Source: an uncultured Alphaproteobacteria bacterium
GTDB taxonomy: Bacteria; Pseudomonadota; Alphaproteobacteria; Reyranellales; Reyranellaceae
Direction: 5' to 3'
Length of the DNA stretch: 15,677 bases
Assembly (NCBI GenBank): GCA_903929895.1
Contig: CAIYWM010000421.1
Span: 1-15,677 of the forward strand
Part shown: one piece after another, positions 1 through 6,564 of the stretch
How positions within the stretch are numbered: the stretch's first letter is position 1
Layout: each line of letters starts with the position of its first letter
The notes under the pieces: generated by a model
Seen by the model: only the letters and a program-made list of their open reading frames with translations
What the model was told of the DNA's origin: nothing
Databases searched by the model: none
Program-made: the position numbers and the translations under genes

Positions 1-1
1 C

Positions 2-598
2 GATACGCTCTCCGAGGAGGAATACGCGCGGTTCCATCGCCTCAACGACGCCTACAAGGCGAAGTTCGGATTTCCCTTCATCGTCTGCGTCCGCCGCCAC
101 ACGCGCGATTCGATCCTCGCCCAGTTCGAGCGCCGGCTGCGCCACGACGCGTCGACGGAATTCGCCGCTTCCCTGCAGGAAATCTCCTTCATCACGCGGC
201 TGCGTCTGGCGGCGAAGGTGACGGGCGAGGGGATGCCGAAAGTGAACGGCCGGCTCAGCACGCATGTGCTCGACACCCATGCGGGACGGCCGGCGGTCGG
301 CATTGCCATCGAGCTCTACGAGTTTGCTGGCGAGCGCGCCCATCGCATTGCCACGGCCACGACCAACGCCGATGGCCGTACGGATGCGCCGCTGATCGGC
401 GGCCGGCCGCTGCCGATCGGCCGCTACGAGCTGCGCTTCGCCGTGGGTGACCATTTTCGCAGCAGGGGCATCGAGCAGGGCGATCCGCCTTTTCTCGACA
501 TCGTGCCTTTACGGTTTTCCATTGCCGAGCCGGAGGGGCATTATCACGTCCCGCTGCTCTGCACGCCCTGGAGCTATTCGACGTATCGCGGAAGCTAG
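2..598 (+). CDS. uraH: Fused OHCU decarboxylase (C-terminal part) / 5-hydroxyisourate hydrolase, 5' end cut by window
   Basis: One open frame runs from base 2 to the stop at 596-598 (198 residues visible) and contains two consecutive ureide-pathway domains. Residues 1-72 match the C-terminal part of 2-oxo-4-hydroxy-4-carboxy-5-ureidoimidazoline decarboxylase: KFGFPFI (21-27), then an RxTxDSILAQFERRL helix and a final EIxxITRLRL helix. From about residue 78 the frame is a 5-hydroxyisourate hydrolase of the transthyretin-like family: LSTHVLDTHAGRP (85-97), a TNADGR segment, HYHVPLL, and the diagnostic C-terminal YRGS. The two enzymes act in succession after urate oxidation and yield S-allantoin. 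No stop or frame change separates the domains, so this is read as a fusion, in the order known from plant allantoin synthase. The catalytic part of the decarboxylase lies upstream of the window. An internal ATG at 233, preceded by a purine-rich GGCGAGGGG, could allow separate translation of the hydrolase; this is untested. The aldehyde dehydrogenase gene begins 18 bp downstream. Confidence 0.9.
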   Translation, partial: DTLSEEEYARFHRLNDAYKAKFGFPFIVCVRRHTRDSILAQFERRLRHDASTEFAASLQEISFITRLRLAAKVTGEGMPKVNGRLSTHVLDTHAGRPAVGIAIELYEFAGERAHRIATATTNADGRTDAPLIGGRPLPIGRYELRFAVGDHFRSRGIEQGDPPFLDIVPLRFSIAEPEGHYHVPLLCTPWSYSTYRGS

Positions 599-616
599 AC
601 GTAGGAGGAGGAAACA

Positions 617-2053
617 ATGAACTACAGCGACGTATCCCTGATGATCGACGGTGCCTGGACCAAGGGCGCCAACGGCCGGACGATCCCGGTCATCAATCCG
701 GCCACGGAAGAAGTGATCGGCCATGTGGCCCATGCCGAAAAGGCCGACCTGGATCGCGCGCTCGAGGCGGCCGAGAAGGGCTTCCAGCAGTGGCGCAAGG
801 TCTCGCCGTTCGACCGTTACAAGATCATGCGCAAGGCCGCCGAGCTGATGCGCCAGCGCGCCGACGAGATCGCGACCATCATGACGATGGAGCAGGGCAA
901 GCCGGTGATGGAAGCCAAGGGCGAGACCCTGCTCGCCGGCGACATCATCGACTGGATGGCCGAGGAAGGCCGCCGTACCTATGGCCGCATCGTCCCGGCG
1001 CGCTTCGAGAACGTGTACCAGCTCGTGACGAAGGAACCGGTCGGTCCGGTCGCCGCCTTCACGCCGTGGAACTTCCCGATCAACCAGGTGGTGCGCAAGG
1101 CTTCGGCGGCGCTGGCCACGGGCTGCTCGATCATCATCAAGGGACCGGAAGACACGCCCGGCTCCTGCGCCCAGCTCATCAAAGCCTTCGTCGATGCCGG
1201 CGTTCCGGCGGGCGTCATCCAGCTCGTCTACGGCGTGCCGTCGGAGATCAGCGAGTATCTGATCCCGCATCCGATCATCAAGAAGGTGACGTTCACCGGC
1301 TCGACGCCAGTCGGCAAGCAGCTGGCGGCCCTGGCCGGCGCGCACATGAAGCGCGTCACCATGGAGCTGGGTGGCCATTCGCCGGCCATCGTGTTCGAGG
1401 ATGCCGACATCGACCAGGCGGTGAACATCCTGGGCGCCAACAAGTTCCGCAATGCCGGACAGGTCTGCGTCGCGCCGACCCGCTTCCTGGTGCACGAGAA
1501 GGTCTATCCGGAGTTCGTCGAGAAGTTCACGGCCTACGCGAAGAACATCAAGGTCGGTAACGGCCTCGACAAGGACACGCGCATGGGGCCGCTCGTCGCC
1601 GAGCGCCGCCTGCACGCGATCGACGGCTTCGTGAGCGATGCCATCGGCAAGGGCGCCAAGGTCCAGACCGGCGGACAGCGCAAGGGCAACAAGGGCTACT
1701 TCTACGAGCCGACCGTCCTCACCGACGTGCCGCTCGATGCCCGCATCATGAACGAGGAGCCGTTCGGCCCGCTGGCCCCGATCTCGTCGTTCAAGGATTT
1801 CGACGGCGTGATGAAGGAGGCCAACCGCCTGCCGTGGGGCCTCGCGGCCTACGCCTACACCACGAACAGCAAGACCATGACCCAGGTCGGCGCCGCCTTC
1901 GAAAGCGGCATGGTGTCGATCAACCACCATGGTCTCGCGCTGCCGGAAGTGCCGTTCGGCGGCATGAAGGACTCGGGCTATGGTTCGGAAGGCGGCATTG
2001 AGGCGCTCGAGGCCTACCTGAACACCAAGTTCATCAGCCAGCTGGGCATGTAG
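617..2053 (+). CDS. NAD(P)-dependent aldehyde dehydrogenase, succinate-semialdehyde dehydrogenase-like
   Basis: The 478-residue product has the full length and landmarks of the aldehyde dehydrogenase superfamily: TPWNFP (149-154), cofactor-site Lys175, FTGSTPVGK (226-234), general-base Glu250 in MELGGHSP, nucleophile Cys284 in GQVCVAPTR, and Glu381 in EEPFGP. The spacings Glu250-Cys284 (34) and Cys284-Glu381 (97) equal those of well-studied family members. It should oxidise an aldehyde to a carboxylate in the cytoplasm. The closest functional label I recognise is GabD-type succinate-semialdehyde dehydrogenase, but the substrate cannot be fixed from sequence. The usual KP(A/S)ExTP stretch reads KGPEDTPG (175-182), a variant that may mark a subfamily. 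The ATG at 617 follows an excellent ribosome-binding site (AGGAGGAGG at 603-611). The gene starts 18 bp after the ureide enzyme, so co-transcription is likely, and an intrinsic terminator follows. A simple metabolic link to allantoin formation is not evident. Confidence 0.93.
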   Translation: MNYSDVSLMIDGAWTKGANGRTIPVINPATEEVIGHVAHAEKADLDRALEAAEKGFQQWRKVSPFDRYKIMRKAAELMRQRADEIATIMTMEQGKPVMEAKGETLLAGDIIDWMAEEGRRTYGRIVPARFENVYQLVTKEPVGPVAAFTPWNFPINQVVRKASAALATGCSIIIKGPEDTPGSCAQLIKAFVDAGVPAGVIQLVYGVPSEISEYLIPHPIIKKVTFTGSTPVGKQLAALAGAHMKRVTMELGGHSPAIVFEDADIDQAVNILGANKFRNAGQVCVAPTRFLVHEKVYPEFVEKFTAYAKNIKVGNGLDKDTRMGPLVAERRLHAIDGFVSDAIGKGAKVQTGGQRKGNKGYFYEPTVLTDVPLDARIMNEEPFGPLAPISSFKDFDGVMKEANRLPWGLAAYAYTTNSKTMTQVGAAFESGMVSINHHGLALPEVPFGGMKDSGYGSEGGIEALEAYLNTKFISQLGM

Positions 2054-2075
2054 CCCTCTTAGGCTGAAAGATCCG

Positions 2076-2108
2076 GCCCTCCTCCGATCCGTCGGGGGAG
2101 GGCTTTTT
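2076..2108 (+). terminator. Intrinsic (rho-independent) terminator after the aldehyde dehydrogenase
   Basis: The arms 2076-2085 and 2094-2103 pair over 10 bp with one G-U wobble. The loop is 8 bases, and five Ts follow at 2104-2108. It lies 23 bp after the dehydrogenase stop and separates that unit from the binding-protein cluster that starts at 2210. Confidence 0.88.
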
Positions 2109-2209
2109 CTTGGCGAGGCCTGTCGCCTCTCGGAACGGAGATCAAACACAGGCTCGCCTTTTGGCTGCACCGACTTATACCGGTCCCGTCTCGATCGAGG
2201 AGCGTATCC

Positions 2210-3184
2210 ATGAAGCGTAGAAATGTTCTGGCCGCCCTGGGCGGCCTTCCGGTCGCCGCCGCGCTGGGTTCCGGTGCTCGGGCGCAGGAAGCCTATCCGT
2301 CGCGGCTGGTGAAGATCCTGGTGCCGTTCGGTCCGGGCGGCTCCACCGACATCATCTCGCGCCTTGTCGGCAAGCAGCTTGAGACAATGACGGGTAAGGC
2401 GTTCGTCATCGAGAACAAGCCCGGCGCCACCGGCATGATCGGCACGACACAGGTCAAGAATGCGCCGGCCGACGGCTACACGATCCTGCTCGGCTCAACC
2501 AGCACGCTGGCCGCCAATTTCAGCCTCTACAAGTCGATGACGTACGAACCGTCGGATTTCACGACGGTGGCCGTCAACGGCACGATCGGCAACTTCATGC
2601 TGGTGAAGCCGGACGCGCCCTACAAGACGGTCAAGGAGTTCGTCGAGTACGCCAAGAAGCAGCCGAAGCCGCTCTTTTCGGGTTACGGCAATGCCTCCTC
2701 GCGAGTACCGGCCGCTCTCTTCGAGGTCACGACCGGCGTGAAGTTCGAGGAGGTCGCCTATCGCGACGCCGTTGCCTCGATCCAGGACCTCAATGCCGGC
2801 CGCGTCGATTGCGTGTTCCCCGACCAGGTGGTGGGCGAGAGCTATGTCCGTTCCGGCTATGTCCGTGCGCTGGCCGTGACCTCGAAGGAGCGGTCTTCGC
2901 TCTTCCCCGATATCCCGGCCGTCGCCGAGACCTATCCGGAGTATGTGATCATCTCCTATTCCTGCTTCTCGGTGCGCCGGGAGACCCCGGATGACATCAA
3001 GAAGAAACTGAACCGCCTGATCATGGACGCGCTCTATGAACCGTCGGTGATGGAGCGGGTGAAGCAACTCGGGTTCCTGCCGCCGCCGAAGGACTGGACC
3101 ATCGAGCAATGCGACGCCTTCGTGGCCAAGGAGCGCGAGGATTGGACCAGGTACATCAAGCTCGCGAAGATCGAGCCGCAGTAA
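2210..3184 (+). CDS. TTT-family (Bug/TctC) periplasmic solute-binding protein 1
   Basis: This is a 324-residue secreted binding protein of the tripartite tricarboxylate transporter family (Bug/TctC). The leader begins MKRRNVLAALGG, continues hydrophobic and ends ARAQ (likely cleavage near residue 25). The paired arginines suggest Tat or Sec export. Family marks are ILVPFGPGGSTD (36-47) and IENKPGATG (67-75), which form the ligand-binding face, then DGYTILLGSTSTLAAN. Known relatives capture carboxylates such as citrate, tricarballylate or aromatic acids; the ligand here is unknown. A GAGGAG site 7-8 bases before the ATG supports this start. It heads a run of three such genes, but it is clearly more diverged from the next two than they are from each other. 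No TctA or TctB membrane subunit is encoded in the window, so the protein must use a distant permease or act as a sensor protein. No convincing promoter was recognised in 2109-2209. Confidence 0.92.
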   Translation: MKRRNVLAALGGLPVAAALGSGARAQEAYPSRLVKILVPFGPGGSTDIISRLVGKQLETMTGKAFVIENKPGATGMIGTTQVKNAPADGYTILLGSTSTLAANFSLYKSMTYEPSDFTTVAVNGTIGNFMLVKPDAPYKTVKEFVEYAKKQPKPLFSGYGNASSRVPAALFEVTTGVKFEEVAYRDAVASIQDLNAGRVDCVFPDQVVGESYVRSGYVRALAVTSKERSSLFPDIPAVAETYPEYVIISYSCFSVRRETPDDIKKKLNRLIMDALYEPSVMERVKQLGFLPPPKDWTIEQCDAFVAKEREDWTRYIKLAKIEPQ

Positions 3185-3230
3185 CACCCGGTATTGCGCC
3201 GCCGCAGACGGACGCTAAGCTCCCGGCCGA

Positions 3231-4211
3231 ATGAGCGGGATTGCACGGCGGAGCTTGCTGGGGGGATTGATGGCGGCCGGCGCCGGGCCGATGGTCCCGG
3301 CGCGCGCCAGCGACTGGCCGACGCGAACCGTATCCTGGATCGTGCCGTTTCCGGCCGGCGGTGGATCGGACATGTATTCCCGCCCCATCGCGGCGCGGGT
3401 CGCCGAGGCGATCGGCGAATCGGTGGTGATCGACAATCGCAGCGGCGCCGGCGGTACGGTCGGCACCGCCGTCGCGGCTCGGGCTGCGCCGGATGGCTAT
3501 ACGATGCTGGTGGGCGACACCGGCCTCGTCTACGCGCCGACCATCTACCCGCGGGCCGGTTTCGACTTCCTGCGCGACTTCGCGCCGATCGCGGCCTTCG
3601 GTCGCGTGCCCTATGCGCTGGTGATCAATCCGGCGCGGATCGATGCGGCCAATCTCGAAGCCTTCATCGAGATCGCACGGAAGAAGCCGGGCAGCATCGA
3701 CATCGGCTCGGCCGGCCTCGGCACGGTGACCCATCTCGCCATCGGGCTCTTCGAGGGCCGCGCCGACGTCAAGCTCACACATGTTCCCTATCGCGGCGGC
3801 GCTCCGATGCTGCAGGACCTGCTGGCCGGCCAGATCGGCGCCGCCTTCGTGCTGGTCAGCGCCGTTGCGAGTTCTGTGCGGTCGGGCAAGTTGAAGGCAC
3901 TGGCCGTCATCAACCGCCGCCGCGATGCGCAGCTGCCGGATGTGCCGACGGCGCATGAGGCGGGGCTGACCGACTTCCGAATGACCACCTGGTTCGGCCT
4001 GTTCGCGCCGATCCGGACGCCCGACGTCGTGCTCGACCGCGTCCATGCCGCCGTACAGCGAGCGCTGGGCTCCGAAGAGGTGAAGCGCCTGTGGGCGCAG
4101 CATGGGGCCAAGGTCGAGCTCGAAAGCCGCGCCGACTTCGCGAACTTCATCGGCCGCGAGGTCGAGCGGTGGACCCGCATCGCCAAGGCCGCCAACGTCC
4201 AGATGGAGTGA
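3231..4211 (+). CDS. TTT-family (Bug/TctC) periplasmic solute-binding protein 2
   Basis: A second TctC-type binding protein of 326 residues. The leader is MSGIARRSLLGGLMAAGAG with twin arginines at 6-7, ending around PARAS (near 27). The family loops are VPFPAGGGSD (38-47) and DNRSGAGG (68-75). The body carries YRGGAPMLQDLLAGQ and TWFGLFAP, both of which recur in the next gene, and both proteins end in Met-Glu. It lies 46 bp after binding protein 1. No strong ribosome-binding site precedes the ATG at 3231, but an in-frame TAA at 3216-3218 rules out a longer protein from an upstream ATG. The next gene follows after only 4 bp, so the two are probably co-translated. The ligand is presumably a carboxylic acid; it cannot be named from the sequence. 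Confidence 0.92.
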   Translation: MSGIARRSLLGGLMAAGAGPMVPARASDWPTRTVSWIVPFPAGGGSDMYSRPIAARVAEAIGESVVIDNRSGAGGTVGTAVAARAAPDGYTMLVGDTGLVYAPTIYPRAGFDFLRDFAPIAAFGRVPYALVINPARIDAANLEAFIEIARKKPGSIDIGSAGLGTVTHLAIGLFEGRADVKLTHVPYRGGAPMLQDLLAGQIGAAFVLVSAVASSVRSGKLKALAVINRRRDAQLPDVPTAHEAGLTDFRMTTWFGLFAPIRTPDVVLDRVHAAVQRALGSEEVKRLWAQHGAKVELESRADFANFIGREVERWTRIAKAANVQME

Positions 4212-4215
4212 ACCG

Positions 4216-5202
4216 ATGACGGTCTCGCGGTCTCTTTCTCGCCGCGCTGCCCTGGGCGGCTTTCTGGCCGTGGGCGCGGCGGGGTCCGCCTCCGCGCAGC
4301 AATGGCGTCCGCCGCGGGGCATGAACTGGATCGTGCCATTCCCGCCCGGCGGTTCGAACGACACTTTCGCGCGTCCCGTCGCGGCCCATGTCAGCCAGCG
4401 CTTCGGCCAGCCGGTGGTGGTCGAGAATCGCAGCGGCGCCGGGGGCACGCTGGGCGGCATGGTGGTGGCGAGGGCGCGACCCGACGGTTGCACCCTGCTG
4501 GTCGCCAACAGCGCCCAGTCCTTTGCCACGGTCGTTTACGCCGAGTCGGGCTTCGACCTGCTGCGCGACTTCGCCCCGGTCAGCAACATCGGCAAGGTGC
4601 CGGTCGGCCTGGTCGTCAATCCGGCCAAGCTCGACGTCAGGGATCTGGCCGCGTTTCTCGCTGCGGCCCGCAAGGCGCCCGACACGATCAACATCGGCTC
4701 GTCGGGCCTCGGCACCATGCCGCATCTCGCGATCGAACTGCTGCAGCGGCGCACCGGCATCAAGCTGATGCACGTGCCCTATCGCGGCGGCGGCCCGGCG
4801 CTGCAGGACCTGCTGGCCGGCCAGCTCGACGCCACCTTCCAGCCATTGAGCACGGTCGCCTCTTACGTGCAGTCCGGCAAGCTGCGTGCGCTCGCCGTCG
4901 CGACCACTCAGCGCGAGAGCGTGCTGCCCGAGGTGCCGACCTTCGCCGAGGCCGGCGTGAAGGATTTCGAAGTCAGCACCTGGTACGGCCTGTTTGCGCC
5001 CATGAAGACGCCTGCCGTCGCGCTCGACGCGCTGCACGCCGCCGTGCAGGCGGCGCTCGCCGAACCTGACATCAAGCGGATCTGGGCCGAGCAGGGCGCC
5101 CGCATCGATCTCGAAAGCCGCCAGGCCTTCGGCGACTTCGTGAAGGCCGAGGTCGAGCGCTGGAGCACCATCGCCCGCACTACCGGCCTTCCGATGGAGT
5201 AG
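4216..5202 (+). CDS. TTT-family (Bug/TctC) periplasmic solute-binding protein 3, paralogue of its upstream neighbour
   Basis: A 328-residue binding protein starting at ATG 4216, with GGAG at 4205-4208 as ribosome-binding site overlapping the end of the previous gene. The frame is open further upstream (to 4102), but that start would overlap the previous gene by about 110 bp and hide the leader, so it is rejected. The leader MTVSRSLSRRAALGGFLAVG has twin arginines (9-10) and ends at SASAQ (about 27). Family loops are VPFPPGGSND (40-49) and ENRSGAGG (70-77). Much of the mature region parallels binding protein 2 (NIGSSGLGTMPHLAIELL, YRGGGPALQDLLAGQ, TWYGLFAP), which indicates a tandem duplication followed by divergence. 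It probably binds a small carboxylate in the periplasm. No permease gene accompanies it. Confidence 0.93.
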   Translation: MTVSRSLSRRAALGGFLAVGAAGSASAQQWRPPRGMNWIVPFPPGGSNDTFARPVAAHVSQRFGQPVVVENRSGAGGTLGGMVVARARPDGCTLLVANSAQSFATVVYAESGFDLLRDFAPVSNIGKVPVGLVVNPAKLDVRDLAAFLAAARKAPDTINIGSSGLGTMPHLAIELLQRRTGIKLMHVPYRGGGPALQDLLAGQLDATFQPLSTVASYVQSGKLRALAVATTQRESVLPEVPTFAEAGVKDFEVSTWYGLFAPMKTPAVALDALHAAVQAALAEPDIKRIWAEQGARIDLESRQAFGDFVKAEVERWSTIARTTGLPME

Positions 5203-5216
5203 ACATCCCTCATGTT

Positions 5217-5240
5217 CCTCTCCCCCGATCGGGGGAGAGG
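5217..5240. repeat. Perfect 24-bp palindrome, possible weak bidirectional terminator
   Basis: Bases 5217-5240 are their own reverse complement: CCTCTCCCCCGA followed by its mirror. As RNA they would form a GC-rich hairpin with about 10 paired bases. The sequence lies 14 bp after binding protein 3 and just beyond the end of the SDR remnant on the other strand, where termination is expected. It lacks a proper T-run on either side, so termination strength is doubtful. It could equally be a dispersed intergenic palindromic repeat. Confidence 0.5.
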
Positions 5241-5254
5241 AGTCTGCTTCTGAG

Positions 5255-5495
5255 TCAGGTCTGCCCGCCGCCGTTCACCTGGATCATCTAGGCGTTCACG
5301 TAGGCGTCACCGTCCGAGACCAGCAGGCCGAGCACCGAATCGATCTCGGCGGGCGTGCCCATGCGGCCAAGCGGGACCTTGGCCATCGTCTCGCGGCGAT
5401 GATGGTTCGACTCGTCGTCGTCTTCGACGTCGGCCGAGATCGCATTGAAGTTGATGCCCTCGGGCCCGAACTCCTTGCCCAGCCCCTTGGTGGGC
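5255..5495 (-). pseudogene. Decayed C-terminal fragment of a short-chain dehydrogenase, partial copy of the SDR at 6565-7311
   Basis: Read on the minus strand, this stretch matches the C-terminal third of the intact SDR encoded at 6565-7311: LGKEFGPEGI, SADVEDDDESNHH, ETMAKVPLGRMGTPAEI and LGLLVSDGDAYVN. The likeness continues at base level past the old stop codon into 5246-5254. Three lesions are visible. There is no N-terminal cofactor-binding half. A 15-base deletion removes the PGPIS segment after NAIS, between short GAGAT repeats. A TAG (complement of 5288-5290) replaces the Gln codon in VNCQMIQVN and cuts off the conserved tail. It lies downstream of, and on the same strand as, the ABM gene at 5588-5881. 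An open frame of 96 codons still runs through it, but nothing indicates a functional start. It is a relic of duplication or recombination. Confidence 0.85.
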
Positions 5496-5587
5496 GAGTT
5501 GACCGCCCGCCCGATACAGCGACGCCGCGCCTCGAGCACATATGCCCGATTGCGCTTCATTGTCGGGGCCGTAGGCAATCCGGTCTG

Positions 5588-5881
5588 TCACTCCGCCGGA
5601 CTGCACCGTACGGCCGTCACGTCTAGCTGAAGGTCGGCCGTCTCCTTGCGCACCTGCTGGTGTGACGCACCATTCCAATGCAGTTCGAAGGCATCCTGGT
5701 CCGCATAGAGTTCGTACAGAATGAAGGTGTCAGGCTGCTCATGGGGCACGAGGATCTCCAGTCCCAGAGTGCCGGGTTCGGTCGCACGGCACCGCTTGGC
5801 ATGAGCGCGCACGTAATCAATGTACTCGTCGCGCTTGCCTGGCTTGGTCTTGATCGTGGCGATGATGGCAAGCTTTGGCAT
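5588..5881 (-). CDS. Small ABM-fold (antibiotic biosynthesis monooxygenase / YgiN-like) protein 1
   Basis: A 97-residue protein of the dimeric alpha+beta barrel (ABM) superfamily. It shows MPKLAIIATIKTKPGKRDEY, TLGLEILVPHEQPDTFILYELYADQDAF and HWNGASHQQV, the usual strand-helix-strand-helix pattern with the FxxHxxSxH-like segment of putative quinol monooxygenases. Relatives oxidise aromatic or quinol compounds without cofactor, or act as small degradative enzymes; the substrate here is unknown. GGGAGG sits a few bases before the ATG whose complement is 5879-5881. The frame could extend to 5956, but the Shine-Dalgarno site and the family N-terminus favour the shorter start. A second ABM gene lies upstream on the same strand, and the SDR remnant follows its stop. 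Confidence 0.85.
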   Translation of the reverse strand: MPKLAIIATIKTKPGKRDEYIDYVRAHAKRCRATEPGTLGLEILVPHEQPDTFILYELYADQDAFELHWNGASHQQVRKETADLQLDVTAVRCSPAE

Positions 5882-5993
5882 GCGTCCTCCCAAGTTCGTC
5901 ATCGCATGTCCGACAACCGATGCCTCGAGCACCCTTTCGGCCGACAGCGGTGACATGGCCTGAGGCTATAGCACCCGGTTATGAAGTGACAGA

Positions 5994-6006
5994 CCTGCAA
6001 TGCAGG
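5994..6006. promoter_or_regulatory. Short inverted repeat upstream of the ABM 1 gene
   Basis: The sequence CCTGCAATGCAGG has 6-bp perfect arms around one central base. It lies in the 169-bp gap before the minus-strand gene at 5588-5881 and could be an operator. No matching regulator is encoded nearby, and a chance occurrence is possible. The rest of 5882-6050 shows no recognisable gene or clear promoter. Confidence 0.2.
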
Positions 6007-6050
6007 CAGACGACGCCGTCGGTCAAAGGCCGCAACGGGCTCAGCTCGGA

Positions 6051-6353
6051 TCAGGCATCTTCGAGGATGTGGACCACACGGCCAGCCAGCAGCGCCTCGG
6101 TCTTGGCGAGCATCTGAAGGCCTGCGTCAGCGCCGACATGGGCTTTGAGATGGTCAATGCTCTGCCATTTCTCGAGTACGACGAATGTATCGGTACCGAC
6201 CTTGGCGAACGGGCCGGCATCGGCGTCGACCGTGATGCGGTACTCGATGCAGCCCTTCTCGGCGTGGACTGCCGGCACGATCGCCTTGAAGTGCCCGATC
6301 ACCTCCTCGCGATGGCCTGGCTTGGCGGTGATGATGGCGATGACATGAATCAT
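6051..6353 (-). CDS. Small ABM-fold (putative quinol monooxygenase) protein 2
   Basis: A 100-residue ABM-fold protein: MIHVIAIITAKPGHREEVI, VHAEKGCIEYRITVDAD, TFVVLEKWQSIDHLKAHVG, then a C-terminal helix and a short strand (VVHILEDA). The KPGxxxEV and EKWxSxxxLxAH patterns are typical of the YgiN-like ABM family, which forms dimers and often acts on quinones or aromatic metabolites. The start (complement of 6351-6353) is preceded by GGGGAGAG. A longer frame to 6479 lacks family similarity and is not accepted. It lies 211 bp after the SDR and 169 bp before ABM 1 on the same strand. The two ABM proteins share the fold and N-terminal pattern but are diverged, so this is an old paralogy or independent recruitment. 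The 6354-6564 gap holds no gene that I recognise. Confidence 0.87.
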   Translation of the reverse strand: MIHVIAIITAKPGHREEVIGHFKAIVPAVHAEKGCIEYRITVDADAGPFAKVGTDTFVVLEKWQSIDHLKAHVGADAGLQMLAKTEALLAGRVVHILEDA

Positions 6354-6564
6354 TGTGCTCTCCCCCCGGACCAGCTTACTCGAACGCTCGTTTGATGCCA
6401 CGTCGGCACGACACCAGGCCGAACCGGCCCCTGGTCCGGCCTCGGGCCTGTGGCTCCGGTCGCAACCCCCTTGCGGCATACGACGCTTCCGTGAGGAAGC
6501 TGATCTTGAGAGTAGGTGGGACCCTCTGTCGAACGGGCGCTTCCAGGGAAACCTGGCTTTTGAA

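Noticed and set aside
509..2170. Long minus-strand open frame (553 codons) opposite the aldehyde dehydrogenase
   Set aside because: It is an antisense shadow of a GC-rich gene: the composition is rich in Arg, His, Asp and Leu, with no recognisable domain, while the plus strand has a full enzyme with all motifs.
2161..2181. TTGGCT and TTATAC as a promoter for the TTT binding-protein cluster
   Set aside because: The spacing between the hexamers is only about 8 bases, far below the usual 16-18, and no sigma-54 pattern fits either.
4102..4215. Upstream extension of TTT binding protein 3
   Set aside because: It overlaps the preceding gene by about 110 bp and would bury the signal peptide. ATG 4216 has a ribosome-binding site and a proper leader.
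3156..4529. Minus-strand open frame (457 codons) opposite the TTT binding proteins
   Set aside because: It is an antisense shadow spanning parts of two good plus-strand genes, and no domain is recognisable.
5511..5587. Minus-strand stretch reading TDRIAYGPDNEAQ after the ABM 1 stop, faintly like an alpha/beta hydrolase N-terminus
   Set aside because: Only a few residues match and no downstream hydrolase motifs follow, so it cannot be distinguished from chance.
6543..6561. Small hairpin (CCAGG...CCTGG) followed by CTTTT near the SDR stop
   Set aside because: It has only 5 paired bases, and the T-run lies on the plus side where no plus-strand gene ends. It is not a credible terminator for the minus-strand SDR.
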